Shown here: in pieces, positions 47,174 through 52,559 of the stretch
Layout: each line of letters starts with the position of its first letter
Position numbering within the stretch: the first letter of the stretch is position 1
DNA from: Candidatus Lindowbacteria bacterium RIFCSPLOWO2_12_FULL_62_27
GTDB taxonomy: Bacteria > Lindowbacteria > 2-12-FULL-62-27
Assembly (NCBI GenBank): GCA_001784175.1
Contig: MFPR01000019.1
Coordinates: 1-64,000, forward strand
Reading direction: 5' to 3'
DNA length: 64,000 nucleotides
The notes under the pieces: model-generated
Database searches by the model: none
Seen by the model: only the letters and a program-made list of their open reading frames with translations
Told to the model about the DNA's origin: nothing
Made by a program: the position numbers and the translations under genes

Positions 47174-47617
47174 CTATACGTACCAGTCTTCGGTCCGAAG
47201 ACCCGGAAACAGGTTGAAGTGTTTGGTGTTGTGGGTGACCAGGGTGGCGTGGTGGACGAGGGCCGTGGCTGCGATGAAAGTGTCGACGTCGCCGACGGGA
47301 AGTCCCCGGCCGGCGTCAGAGACGCCGGCACTTGGGGCGCCGGAGGCGCTGACCCGGCCGGCGAGGCCGGCTTTGAGTTCTCCGAACCGGCGGCAGACTT
47401 CGCGGTCGATCGGAAGGAGGATGATATTCTCCGCGAGTTCCTCGACCCGCGTCAGGTTGGCCTGCTTCTTCTGGGATCGGCAGGCGCCGTAATAGAGTTC
47501 ACCCAGCGTGGGAGATGCAACCGCCAGATGCTGGAGGCCGGCCTCGCCGGCCTTTTGGACGACGGGCTTGACGCCGTTGAGAAAGTAGATGACCGTGTCG
47601 GTGTCGAGGACGATCAT
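47174..47617 (-). CDS. vapC: VapC-type PIN-domain ribonuclease toxin with a 16-residue insertion
   Basis: The 147-residue product has the PIN acidic set: MIVLDTDTVIYFL (Asp5), TLGELYYG (Glu40) and VGDVDTFIAATALVH (Asp110/112), followed by LVTHNTKHF. VapC toxins cleave RNA such as initiator tRNA or rRNA loops. Its ATG overlaps the stop of vapB by 4 bp. Residues 89-104 (VSASGAPSAGVSDAGR) interrupt the fold directly before the third acidic motif, and are encoded by a 48-bp palindrome-containing insertion. The broken copy at 38658 lacks it. Whether the toxin remains active is unclear; the acidic residues are intact. Confidence 0.92.
   Translation of the reverse strand: MIVLDTDTVIYFLNGVKPVVQKAGEAGLQHLAVASPTLGELYYGACRSQKKQANLTRVEELAENIILLPIDREVCRRFGELKAGLAGRVSASGAPSAGVSDAGRGLPVGDVDTFIAATALVHHATLVTHNTKHFNLFPGLRTEDWYV
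47316..47363. repeat. 48-bp in-frame palindromic insertion in vapC
   Basis: The segment is flanked by 9-bp direct repeats CGGCCGGCG (47307-47315 and 47355-47363). A 37-nt imperfect palindrome (47316-47352) makes up most of it. The broken vapC at 38658 has CGGCCGGCG joined straight to AGGC, the sequence expected of an empty site. Length is a multiple of three. Confidence 0.75.
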
Positions 47618-47868
47618 GCAAGTTCCGCTCTCCCTTCACCGGAGGTTCGTCTCGCATACACGTCCTCGACGATCTCTTCCGGCGACCGCTCATCCATCCA
47701 TGACCCGGCCAGGGCCTTAAGCCGGCCCGCCCGGTCCGACCGTGGCCCCTGCCGGAGCGCTTCGGACAAGAGTTCCGACACAACCTCCGACCGGCTCCGT
47801 TTCTCCCGCCGGGCCCGCCGGTCGACCCGCCTAATCAGCGACTCATCGAGATAAATCGATACCTGCAT
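47614..47868 (-). CDS. vapB: VapB-type ribbon-helix-helix antitoxin
   Basis: The 84-residue product starts with a ribbon-helix-helix DNA-binding domain (MQVSIYLDESLIRRVDRRAR, RSRSEVVSELLSEAL) and ends with a flexible acidic region (ERSPEEIVEDVYARR) of the kind that wraps the cognate toxin. It neutralises the VapC encoded immediately downstream (4-bp overlap) and should repress its own promoter. A promoter and a near-palindromic site lie 30-70 bp upstream. Confidence 0.92.
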   Translation of the reverse strand: MQVSIYLDESLIRRVDRRARREKRSRSEVVSELLSEALRQGPRSDRAGRLKALAGSWMDERSPEEIVEDVYARRTSGEGRAELA

Positions 47869-47898
47869 CGCGCCTCTCCCTCACGTGGTATGGATATA

Positions 47899-47935
47899 AC
47901 ATATTATATTATGTGTATTTTATTCGAAAAGTCAA
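47899..47935 (-). promoter_or_regulatory. vapBC promoter and candidate operator
   Basis: On the minus strand TTGACT (47930-47935) and CATAAT (47908-47913) are 16 bp apart. Overlapping the -10 box is an AT-rich inverted repeat, ACATA-N6-TATGT (47899-47903 and 47910-47914), placed where VapBC-type autorepression would act. Confidence 0.6.
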
Positions 47936-47961
47936 GGACCGGGTGGACCCTTCCGTGACGG

Positions 47962-48423
47962 TCAGGGGGCGGGAGATACGATGGAGAGATCCTTGAAATA
48001 GGCGCGATAGAATCCGAGGTCGCGGGTGAGGAATTGGTCGGCGCAGGTTTGGGCGTGGGACGCGACCAGAAAATCGGGGAGGATGCGGGTTCGCGATCCG
48101 CCGCCGGCCATGGACGGCCCAGTGCCGGTCCTGACACGGATGTCAGAGGACCGGCCGCCGGCGCGGTACTGTTTCCACATGAGCCCCGCGAGGAGGCACG
48201 CATGGCCGGGTGTGGATGCAAGCGAGATTCCGGTGTCGGACATGAATTTCTGAGTCGTCGCCTCCTCTCCGATTTGCGCCGCAAGCTCCGCAAGAACGAC
48301 TTCGCACACCACCAGTTGCCCCTGTTGGAGCGCCGCATAGAGCGCGGCGCTGGACGCGGCGCGCCATTGGGGATCGGGGAGAAGGACGTCGAGCAGGATG
48401 TTGGTGTCGACGGCGGTGATCAT
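47962..48423 (-). CDS. vapC: VapC-type PIN-domain toxin (AbrB-paired) with an 18-residue insertion
   Basis: The 153-residue product has MITAVDTNILLDVLLPD (Asp6), VVLAELAAQIG (Glu46), ILPDFLVASHA (Asp117) and ADQFLTRDLGFYRAYF, the PIN acidic set. Residues 91-108 (RSSDIRVRTGTGPSMAGG) sit between AGG and GSRTRILPD, directly before the third acidic motif, where other PIN toxins run straight on. The ATG overlaps the stop of the AbrB-type antitoxin gene (TCAT on the plus strand). It is unrelated in detail to the VapC at 47174, so this is a second, independent module. Confidence 0.9.
   Translation of the reverse strand: MITAVDTNILLDVLLPDPQWRAASSAALYAALQQGQLVVCEVVLAELAAQIGEEATTQKFMSDTGISLASTPGHACLLAGLMWKQYRAGGRSSDIRVRTGTGPSMAGGGSRTRILPDFLVASHAQTCADQFLTRDLGFYRAYFKDLSIVSPAP
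48109..48162. repeat. 54-bp in-frame palindromic insertion in the second vapC
   Basis: The segment lies between two copies of GCCGCCGGC (48100-48108 and 48154-48162). It contains a hairpin at 48125-48154 (CCGGTCCTGACA, 4-nt loop, TGTCAGAGGACCGG, one 2-nt bulge). It shares GTCAGAG followed by CCGGC with the insertion in the other vapC, in the same orientation. Confidence 0.65.
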
Positions 48424-48638
48424 GAAGGATGCCCGCGCATCTTTTTGACCAGCCGGTCGCTCGACTGGGGCCGCTTGAGGGCGCCGGCCCAGCCCTCGAA
48501 GGGGTTTGGGCCGATCTTCTTGGTAATGACGATCCTGCCGCCGTCGATCGCAAACTCGACTTCGGAATTCTCCTCGATCCCCGTCTTTCGCCGGATCTCC
48601 CTGGGAATCGTCACCTGCCCGCGCCGCGTGACTTTCAT
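48420..48638 (-). CDS. AbrB/SpoVT-type swapped-hairpin antitoxin
   Basis: The 72-residue product begins MKVTRRGQVTIPREIRRKTG, the AbrB DNA-binding signature, and continues SEVEFAIDGGRIVITKK. The C-terminal tail (WAGALKRPQSSDRLVKKMRG) should bind the toxin. The ATG at 48638 has AGGAG about 8 nt upstream; a longer open frame runs upstream but into a palindromic repeat and is not credible. It pairs with the VapC gene overlapping its stop. Confidence 0.92.
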   Translation of the reverse strand: MKVTRRGQVTIPREIRRKTGIEENSEVEFAIDGGRIVITKKIGPNPFEGWAGALKRPQSSDRLVKKMRGHPS

Positions 48639-48688
48639 GCTCACAGCTCCTTTTGTCAGCCCCAGGTAAAGCGCGACGAAAACATCTG

Positions 48689-48789
48689 CCACGAACGAAC
48701 ACGAACTTGGAACACGAACGAACACGAACATTTTCACATGGGATTAATGTTCTTTCGTGTCCGTTCGTGATCGTTCGTGACGTTCGTGG
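48689..48789. repeat. Palindromic word-repeat element (ACGAA family)
   Basis: Arms of about 44 nt (48689-48732 and 48746-48789) are imperfect inverted copies built from (A)ACACGAAC words. It sits just upstream of the AbrB gene. A related element is at 52396-52535. Confidence 0.85.
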
Positions 48790-49618
48790 TCATGGGGTTG
48801 CGATGTTTCCCCTTCTATCTACCAATATCCTATTTCCTATTCCTACTTCTTGTAATATTATTCCGCATCTGGGCGATCCGGTCAAGCCTACTACCAGTAA
48901 ATATATATACTAAAAGCTCTAAAATATGATGAACCCGGATTTCCCGTTTTGAAACTACGCGCGGATCGCGTCGTAACTTCCATGTTAGTCAATAAGCTAT
49001 AATCGTTTCTCTGCATATCATGGGAAGCCACGCTTCTCCTTCTTGCAAAATGGCCCATCCATAAATGACCCATCCGCTGTGTGGTTAACTTTCTACAAAT
49101 TAATAGCTTATAAATAACCTCTTCGCGGCGGAGTCTCTGGGTCGGATTTTGCACTGCTGTATGTATATGTATATTCCTATGGTAATTCGACCCATCTGTT
49201 TCAAGGCTTCTTCGGGGTTCTATCCCGGCCATCCGGTCCCGGATGCCCGGGGCCGGACCGTTGTCACCAGTTACCGATTCCCGATCACCGACTTCCAGAA
49301 ATCCTGATCATGATATCAAGGGCGCTCACACTTGTTGTCTATCCCGTATATATATTTCCAAAAGCAGTTCAAATCCCCTCGATCCCGCCGGTCAGCCGCT
49401 AATCCCATGTCCCTCCGCCGAATCCCCCCAGGTATCCTCACGGCGGTCTTATATACATACAAGTTATTGCGACGCGGTTGGGGTAACTTAACAACTTGCG
49501 GTCTGGCCCAGAAAGTCCATAACTCAATACCCGGCACCATCGCCGCTCTGGGGAAGAGGATCGCGGATTCGATTGTGATTTTTGAGGCGCCCGCGGTCCG
49601 TTGTGGGGCTGGGAACGG
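48790..49618. other. AT-richer region with no convincing gene
   Basis: Base composition drops relative to both sides, and codon bias typical of the neighbours is absent in every frame. Short open frames exist on both strands but none has a recognisable motif or ribosome site. I saw no tRNA or rRNA structure. Its last about 75 bp match the relic units described below. It may be decayed mobile or duplicated DNA. Confidence 0.55.
49545..49618 (+). repeat. Signal-peptide relic A (partial)
   Basis: CTGGGGAAGAGGATCGCGGA and the following GTGATTTTTGAGG match the region just after the signal peptide of the giant gene at 52560. The upstream hydrophobic part is missing here. It ends at the stop of the small coiled-coil gene, as in the other copies. 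Confidence 0.6.
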
Positions 49619-49915
49619 TTATCTAAATTTGAGGAACAGGCCAAGCACGACGGCGGCCTGGCCGAGCCAGAAGAGGAACATCCATTTAATGATTTCGGCG
49701 CGGAGTTTGCCGAGTTCGTCATGCATTTCAACGCGGAGTTTGCCGAGTTCTTCCGCGAGGCGGCGTTCGAATCGTTCGGCGGCGAGTTCAATCACGTCCC
49801 TTTTGTTCTCATTGAGCGCGCCATTGACGACGCCATTGACGAATTCCACCAGCCGGTCGGCGCCGTCCTCGCCCAATTTCTCGCGCAGCGCTTTAGGCAC
49901 CGTCACCACCGGCAT
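49619..49915 (-). CDS. Small coiled-coil protein with C-terminal membrane helix (family X, copy 1)
   Basis: The 98-residue product starts VTVPKALREKLGEDGADRLV, has a predicted coiled coil (about 40-72, heptad-like LAEELGKLRVEMHDELGKLR) and ends with one transmembrane helix (MFLFWLGQAAVVLGLFLKF). It is probably a tail-anchored inner-membrane protein. An excellent ribosome site (AAGGAGGT, 5 nt before ATG) supports it. Function is unknown. A longer homologue lies at 51086-51448 with nearly identical C-terminal DNA. Confidence 0.8.
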   Translation of the reverse strand: MPVVTVPKALREKLGEDGADRLVEFVNGVVNGALNENKRDVIELAAERFERRLAEELGKLRVEMHDELGKLRAEIIKWMFLFWLGQAAVVLGLFLKFR

Positions 49916-50001
49916 GGCAAACCTCCTTCAGCTTTCATCCTTGTCAGTATACCTGCGCCTGCAGAGGGAAGTCAAATGAGCCGGGTATTTCGGATTTTAA
50001 A

Positions 50002-50032
50002 TCCAAAATCCAAAATCCAAAATCCAAAATCC
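50002..50032. repeat. TCCAAAA heptamer array, copy 1
   Basis: Four perfect tandem TCCAAAA units followed by TCC, placed directly upstream of a signal-peptide relic. It resembles the short tandemly repeated repetitive sequences of cyanobacteria. Confidence 0.9.
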
Positions 50033-50050
50033 CAACTCCCAGCCCCGGCC

Positions 50051-50173
50051 CGCCGCCCGAATCTGTCCCGGTTCCTGGTTTCCGGATTCGCGATCCCCTC
50101 CCTCGCTCTCCTCGCGCCGGCGCCGGCGATGGGGAAGAGGATGGCGGATTCTAGTGTGATTTTCGGCGAAGGG
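50051..50173 (+). repeat. Signal-peptide relic B
   Basis: The plus strand would read RPNLSRFLVSGFAIPSLALL then APAPAMGKRMADSSVIF, nearly the same as the signal peptide of the giant gene at 52560. No start codon or continuing gene follows; the frame runs into the antisense of the coiled-coil gene at 50174. Confidence 0.8.
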
Positions 50174-50515
50174 TTATTTTCGGCCGTTGAGGATGGCGGT
50201 GTACAACTGGTCGATGCGGGCGTTCAGATCGGCGAATTTCTGGTCGATGGCGGCGAATTTCTGGTCAATCGCGGAAAACCGCTGGTCCATTTTCTGGTCC
50301 AAGGCTTCAAACCGGCGGTTGATTTCGGACTGGAGGGTGTCAAACCTGGTTTCCACATGCTCGACGCGCCGCCGAAGTTCAGTAACCTCATGTCTGAGTT
50401 CCGACACGTCCTGTCTGAGGTCCGACAAACCTTCTTTCAACGTTTCCGTCCGTTTGTCGATCACGTCATACAGCATTTCATTGGTGATCCGTTTGACGAT
50501 GTCCTGAGCTTTCAT
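50174..50515 (-). CDS. Soluble coiled-coil protein (family Y, copy 1)
   Basis: The 113-residue product starts MKAQDIVKRITNEMLYDVID and is then almost entirely coiled coil, with heptad-like repeats (ETRFDTLQSEINRRFEALDQ and KFAAIDQKFADLNARIDQLY) ending in ILNGRK. No membrane segment is present. The ATG at 50515 follows AGGATGAGGGCG, which is conserved in the paralog at 52051. Function unknown; its regular pairing with family X suggests the two proteins work together. Confidence 0.78.
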   Translation of the reverse strand: MKAQDIVKRITNEMLYDVIDKRTETLKEGLSDLRQDVSELRHEVTELRRRVEHVETRFDTLQSEINRRFEALDQKMDQRFSAIDQKFAAIDQKFADLNARIDQLYTAILNGRK

Positions 50516-50591
50516 CGCCCTCATCCTACCAACCGCATCGAGGGCAGTCAAGATTTCCGTGCCCGTGAACGTGCCCGAACCCGGGATCGGG

Positions 50592-50671
50592 TATTATGGC
50601 CACAAAAGGCGCAAAAGTCACAAGAAAACTCACAAAATTATGTGCATTTTGTGCTTTTTGTGGCTGGATCA
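50592..50671. repeat. Palindromic word-repeat element (CACAA family), copy 1
   Basis: Imperfect inverted arms made of GGCCACAAAA/GCACAAAA words with a short centre. It belongs to the same family as the element inserted at 51912-52031. Confidence 0.85.
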
Positions 50672-50737
50672 TCAACGACCGTTTTGCAGAAGGCTCCGCA
50701 GTCATGACCTGCCGGCAGATCGAGAAAAAGAATCTTG

Positions 50738-50822
50738 AACTACGAAAGGACGCGAAAGGACGCGAAAGGGGCAAATTCCACCATGAAATTTTTCGCGAAC
50801 TTTTGCGTTCCATTCGTAGTAA
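50738..50822. repeat. Palindromic word-repeat element (ACGCGAAAGG family)
   Basis: The left arm carries TACGAAAGGACGCGAAAGGA and the right arm a complementary TTCGCGAACTTTTGCGTTCC with the matching TTCGTAG end. Several mismatches are present. It directly follows the CACAA-family element. Confidence 0.82.
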
Positions 50823-50894
50823 ATGGAATTATCGAGTTTGGCAACTTTTGAAATCCGAAATCCGAATCTCGAAATCCGAAACAAATCAGAATGT

Positions 50895-50924
50895 TCCAAA
50901 TCCAAAATCCAAAATCCAAAATCC
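50895..50924. repeat. TCCAAAA heptamer array, copy 2
   Basis: One shortened and three perfect TCCAAAA units, preceded by several GAAATCCG words (about 50850-50880) and followed by signal-peptide relic C. Confidence 0.88.
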
Positions 50925-50929
50925 CAACC

Positions 50930-51085
50930 GCCGTCCCGCCGCCCGATCCTGTCCCGGTTCCTGGTTTCCGGATTCTCGATTCTCTCCCTTGCGCTCCTTT
51001 CGCCGGCGCCGGCGCTGGGGAAGATGATGGCGGATTCGACTGTGATTTTTGAGGAGCCTGCGATCAGTTGCGGGGCTGGGAAGGG
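50930..51085 (+). repeat. Signal-peptide relic C
   Basis: The plus strand would read SRFLVSGFSILSLALLSPAP then ALGKMMADSTVIFEEP, matching the giant gene start. It ends at the stop of the coiled-coil gene at 51086. It shares extended identity past the signal peptide with relic A. Confidence 0.8.
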
Positions 51086-51448
51086 TTATCTAAATTTCAG
51101 GAACAGGCCAAGCACGACGGCGGCCTGGCCGAGCCAGAAGAGGAACATCCATTTAATGATCTCGGCGCGGAGTTTGCCGAGTTCGTCGTGCATTTCGGCG
51201 CGGAGTTTGCCGATCTCCGAATGGAGGGCGCCGAAGAATTCGGCGCGGAGTTTGCCGAGTTCGTCGTGCATTTCGACGCGGAGTTTGCCGATCTCTTCGG
51301 AAAGTCTGCGGGCGAATTTGTCATCGACCAACGAAACGATTTCAGATCGCAGGGCGCCGTTGGTGCGGGCAACAAACTCCACCAGCCCCTCAACGCCGTC
51401 ATCGCCCATTTTTTCCCTGAGCACGCGCGGAACCGTCATGACGGTCAT
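51086..51448 (-). CDS. Coiled-coil protein with C-terminal membrane helix (family X, copy 2)
   Basis: The 120-residue product shares its ends with copy 1 (MTVPRVLREKMGDDGVEGLV; MFLFWLGQAAVVLGLFLKF). An extra internal coiled-coil unit is present: KLRVEMHDELGKLRAEFFGA is followed by a second KLRAEMHDELGKLRAE, so the rod has been lengthened by internal duplication. Its start overlaps the stop of the next upstream gene by 4 bp. Confidence 0.8.
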   Translation of the reverse strand: MTVMTVPRVLREKMGDDGVEGLVEFVARTNGALRSEIVSLVDDKFARRLSEEIGKLRVEMHDELGKLRAEFFGALHSEIGKLRAEMHDELGKLRAEIIKWMFLFWLGQAAVVLGLFLKFR

Positions 51449-51657
51449 GCCCGTCCGTTCTCCTTCTTCACCTGCGCGAAATACTCCGCCAGACCTTTGG
51501 CCGCCTCGTCCCCGAGTTTATCGAGAAGCAGGTGCGGCATGACCCGGAGGTTCGCGTCCGTGTCCGGCGTGGCGGCATTGAAGAAATCGACCAGCGCGTC
51601 CGCTCCATCCTCGCCCAGTTTCTTCCGCAGCACCTTCGGCACCGTTACAATCGTCAT
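51445..51657 (-). CDS. Short soluble relative of family X
   Basis: The 70-residue product begins MTIVTVPKVLRKKLGEDGAD, as in family X, but then has a second similar segment (HLLLDKLGDEAAKGLAEYFA) and no membrane helix. It may be a diverged or shortened duplicate and is translationally coupled to copy 2 (ATGA). The segment looks like a small helical domain repeated twice. Confidence 0.7.
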   Translation of the reverse strand: MTIVTVPKVLRKKLGEDGADALVDFFNAATPDTDANLRVMPHLLLDKLGDEAAKGLAEYFAQVKKENGRA

Positions 51658-51776
51658 GTCTGAAGTCTACCGATGGCGCCGTCCGAAGTCAACCGTTCCC
51701 GGAGGCCAACCATGACCCGCCGTGCGCCATTGACTTGGATATTTCGGATTGTGGATCGGGGACTGCGGATTTTAAA

Positions 51777-51807
51777 TCCAAAATCCAAAATCCAAAATCC
51801 AAAATCC
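51777..51807. repeat. TCCAAAA heptamer array, copy 3
   Basis: Four perfect TCCAAAA units followed by TCC, preceded by ATTTCGGATT as in copy 1, again directly upstream of a signal-peptide relic. Confidence 0.9.
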
Positions 51808-51812
51808 CAAAC

Positions 51813-52050
51813 GCCGTCCCGCCGCCCGAATCTGTTCCGGTTTCTCGTTTCAGGATTCGCGATTCTCTCCCTCGCTCTGCTCGCGCCGGCGCTGGGGATG
51901 GCGGATTCTAGAAGCTATCTCAAAAATCATTACTGGCCACAAGAAGCACAAGAGTCACAAGATGCTCAAGGGAAACTCGGAATTTTTGTGCCTCCTGTGC
52001 CTCTTGCGGCTAATTTTGAGACAGGTTCTAGTGTGATTTTCGGCGAAGGG
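51813..52050 (+). repeat. Signal-peptide relic D, interrupted
   Basis: The signal-peptide-like sequence (51813-51911, would read LFRFLVSGFAILSLALLAPA) is split by a palindromic element. The relic resumes at 52032 as TGTGATTTTCGGCGAAGGG, identical to relic B. Confidence 0.78.
51912..52031. mobile_element. 120-bp palindromic element inserted with TTCTAG duplication (MITE-like)
   Basis: Relic B reads GATTCTAGTGTGATTTT without interruption. Here TTCTAG (51906-51911) is followed by an imperfect palindrome of CACAAGA words. TTCTAG then returns (52026-52031) and the relic continues with TGTGATTTT. The ends of the palindrome are inverted copies of TCTCAAAAT. No coding capacity; transposition would need enzymes supplied elsewhere. 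Confidence 0.72.
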
Positions 52051-52317
52051 TTATTTTCGGCCGTTGAGGATGGCGGTATAGAGCTGATCGATGCGTCGGT
52101 TGAGGTCGGCGAATTTCCGGTCCATGGCCTCGAACCGGCGGTTGATGTCCGACTGCAGGTTGTCGAATCGCAATTTCAGATGTTCCATTCTCCGGCGCGG
52201 TTCTCCCACGTCCTGTTTGAAGTCCGACAACCCTTCTTTCAACGAGTCCATCCGTTTGTCGATCAAATCATACAGCATTTCCTTGGTGATCCGTTTGACG
52301 ATGTCCTGAGCTTTCAT
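52051..52317 (-). CDS. Soluble coiled-coil protein (family Y, copy 2)
   Basis: The 88-residue product is a shorter version of copy 1 (MKAQDIVKRITKEMLYDLID ... DLNRRIDQLYTAILNGRK). About 25 residues of the central coiled coil are missing. Start context and flanking DNA on both sides match copy 1, so the genes are recent duplicates. Function unknown. Confidence 0.77.
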   Translation of the reverse strand: MKAQDIVKRITKEMLYDLIDKRMDSLKEGLSDFKQDVGEPRRRMEHLKLRFDNLQSDINRRFEAMDRKFADLNRRIDQLYTAILNGRK

Positions 52318-52395
52318 CGCCCTCATCCTACCCACCGCGTCGACGGCAGTCAAGAAAGCGCGGAGAGCTTACGTAAGGGGTCGGTGGAAGGGGGC

Positions 52396-52535
52396 ATGAA
52401 ACAATTTCACACGAATGAACACGAATGTCCGAGCACGAATGAGCACGAATTTTTTTATGGTTTAAACTTCGAAAATCTCTTATTCGTGGGCGTTCGTGTT
52501 CCATATTCGTGTCCATTCGTGTCAAATGTTTCCTC
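52396..52535. repeat. Palindromic word-repeat element (ACGAA family), copy 2
   Basis: The left arm carries CACACGAATGAACACGAATG and the right arm the complementary ATTCGTGTCCATTCGTGTCA. It ends about 25 bp before the start codon of the second giant gene, so any promoter must lie within or beyond it. Confidence 0.85.
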
Positions 52536-52559
52536 TGTTTACCAACCGGGTACGAGCTT

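Noticed and set aside
47174-47617. The 16 extra residues in VapC as a sign of frameshift or pseudogene.
   Set aside because: The frame is intact, all acidic residues are present, and the insert length is a multiple of three with flanking repeats, so an in-frame insertion explains it better.
48891-49232. A 113-codon minus-strand frame as a gene.
   Set aside because: It has no recognisable motif, unusual composition for this genome and no ribosome site, and it lies in a gene-free AT-richer stretch.
49545-52535. An integron cassette array, given small genes alternating with palindromes.
   Set aside because: No integrase gene and no attC core sites (GTTRRRY pairs) were seen. The palindromes differ in sequence from site to site, and one is an insertion within a relic.
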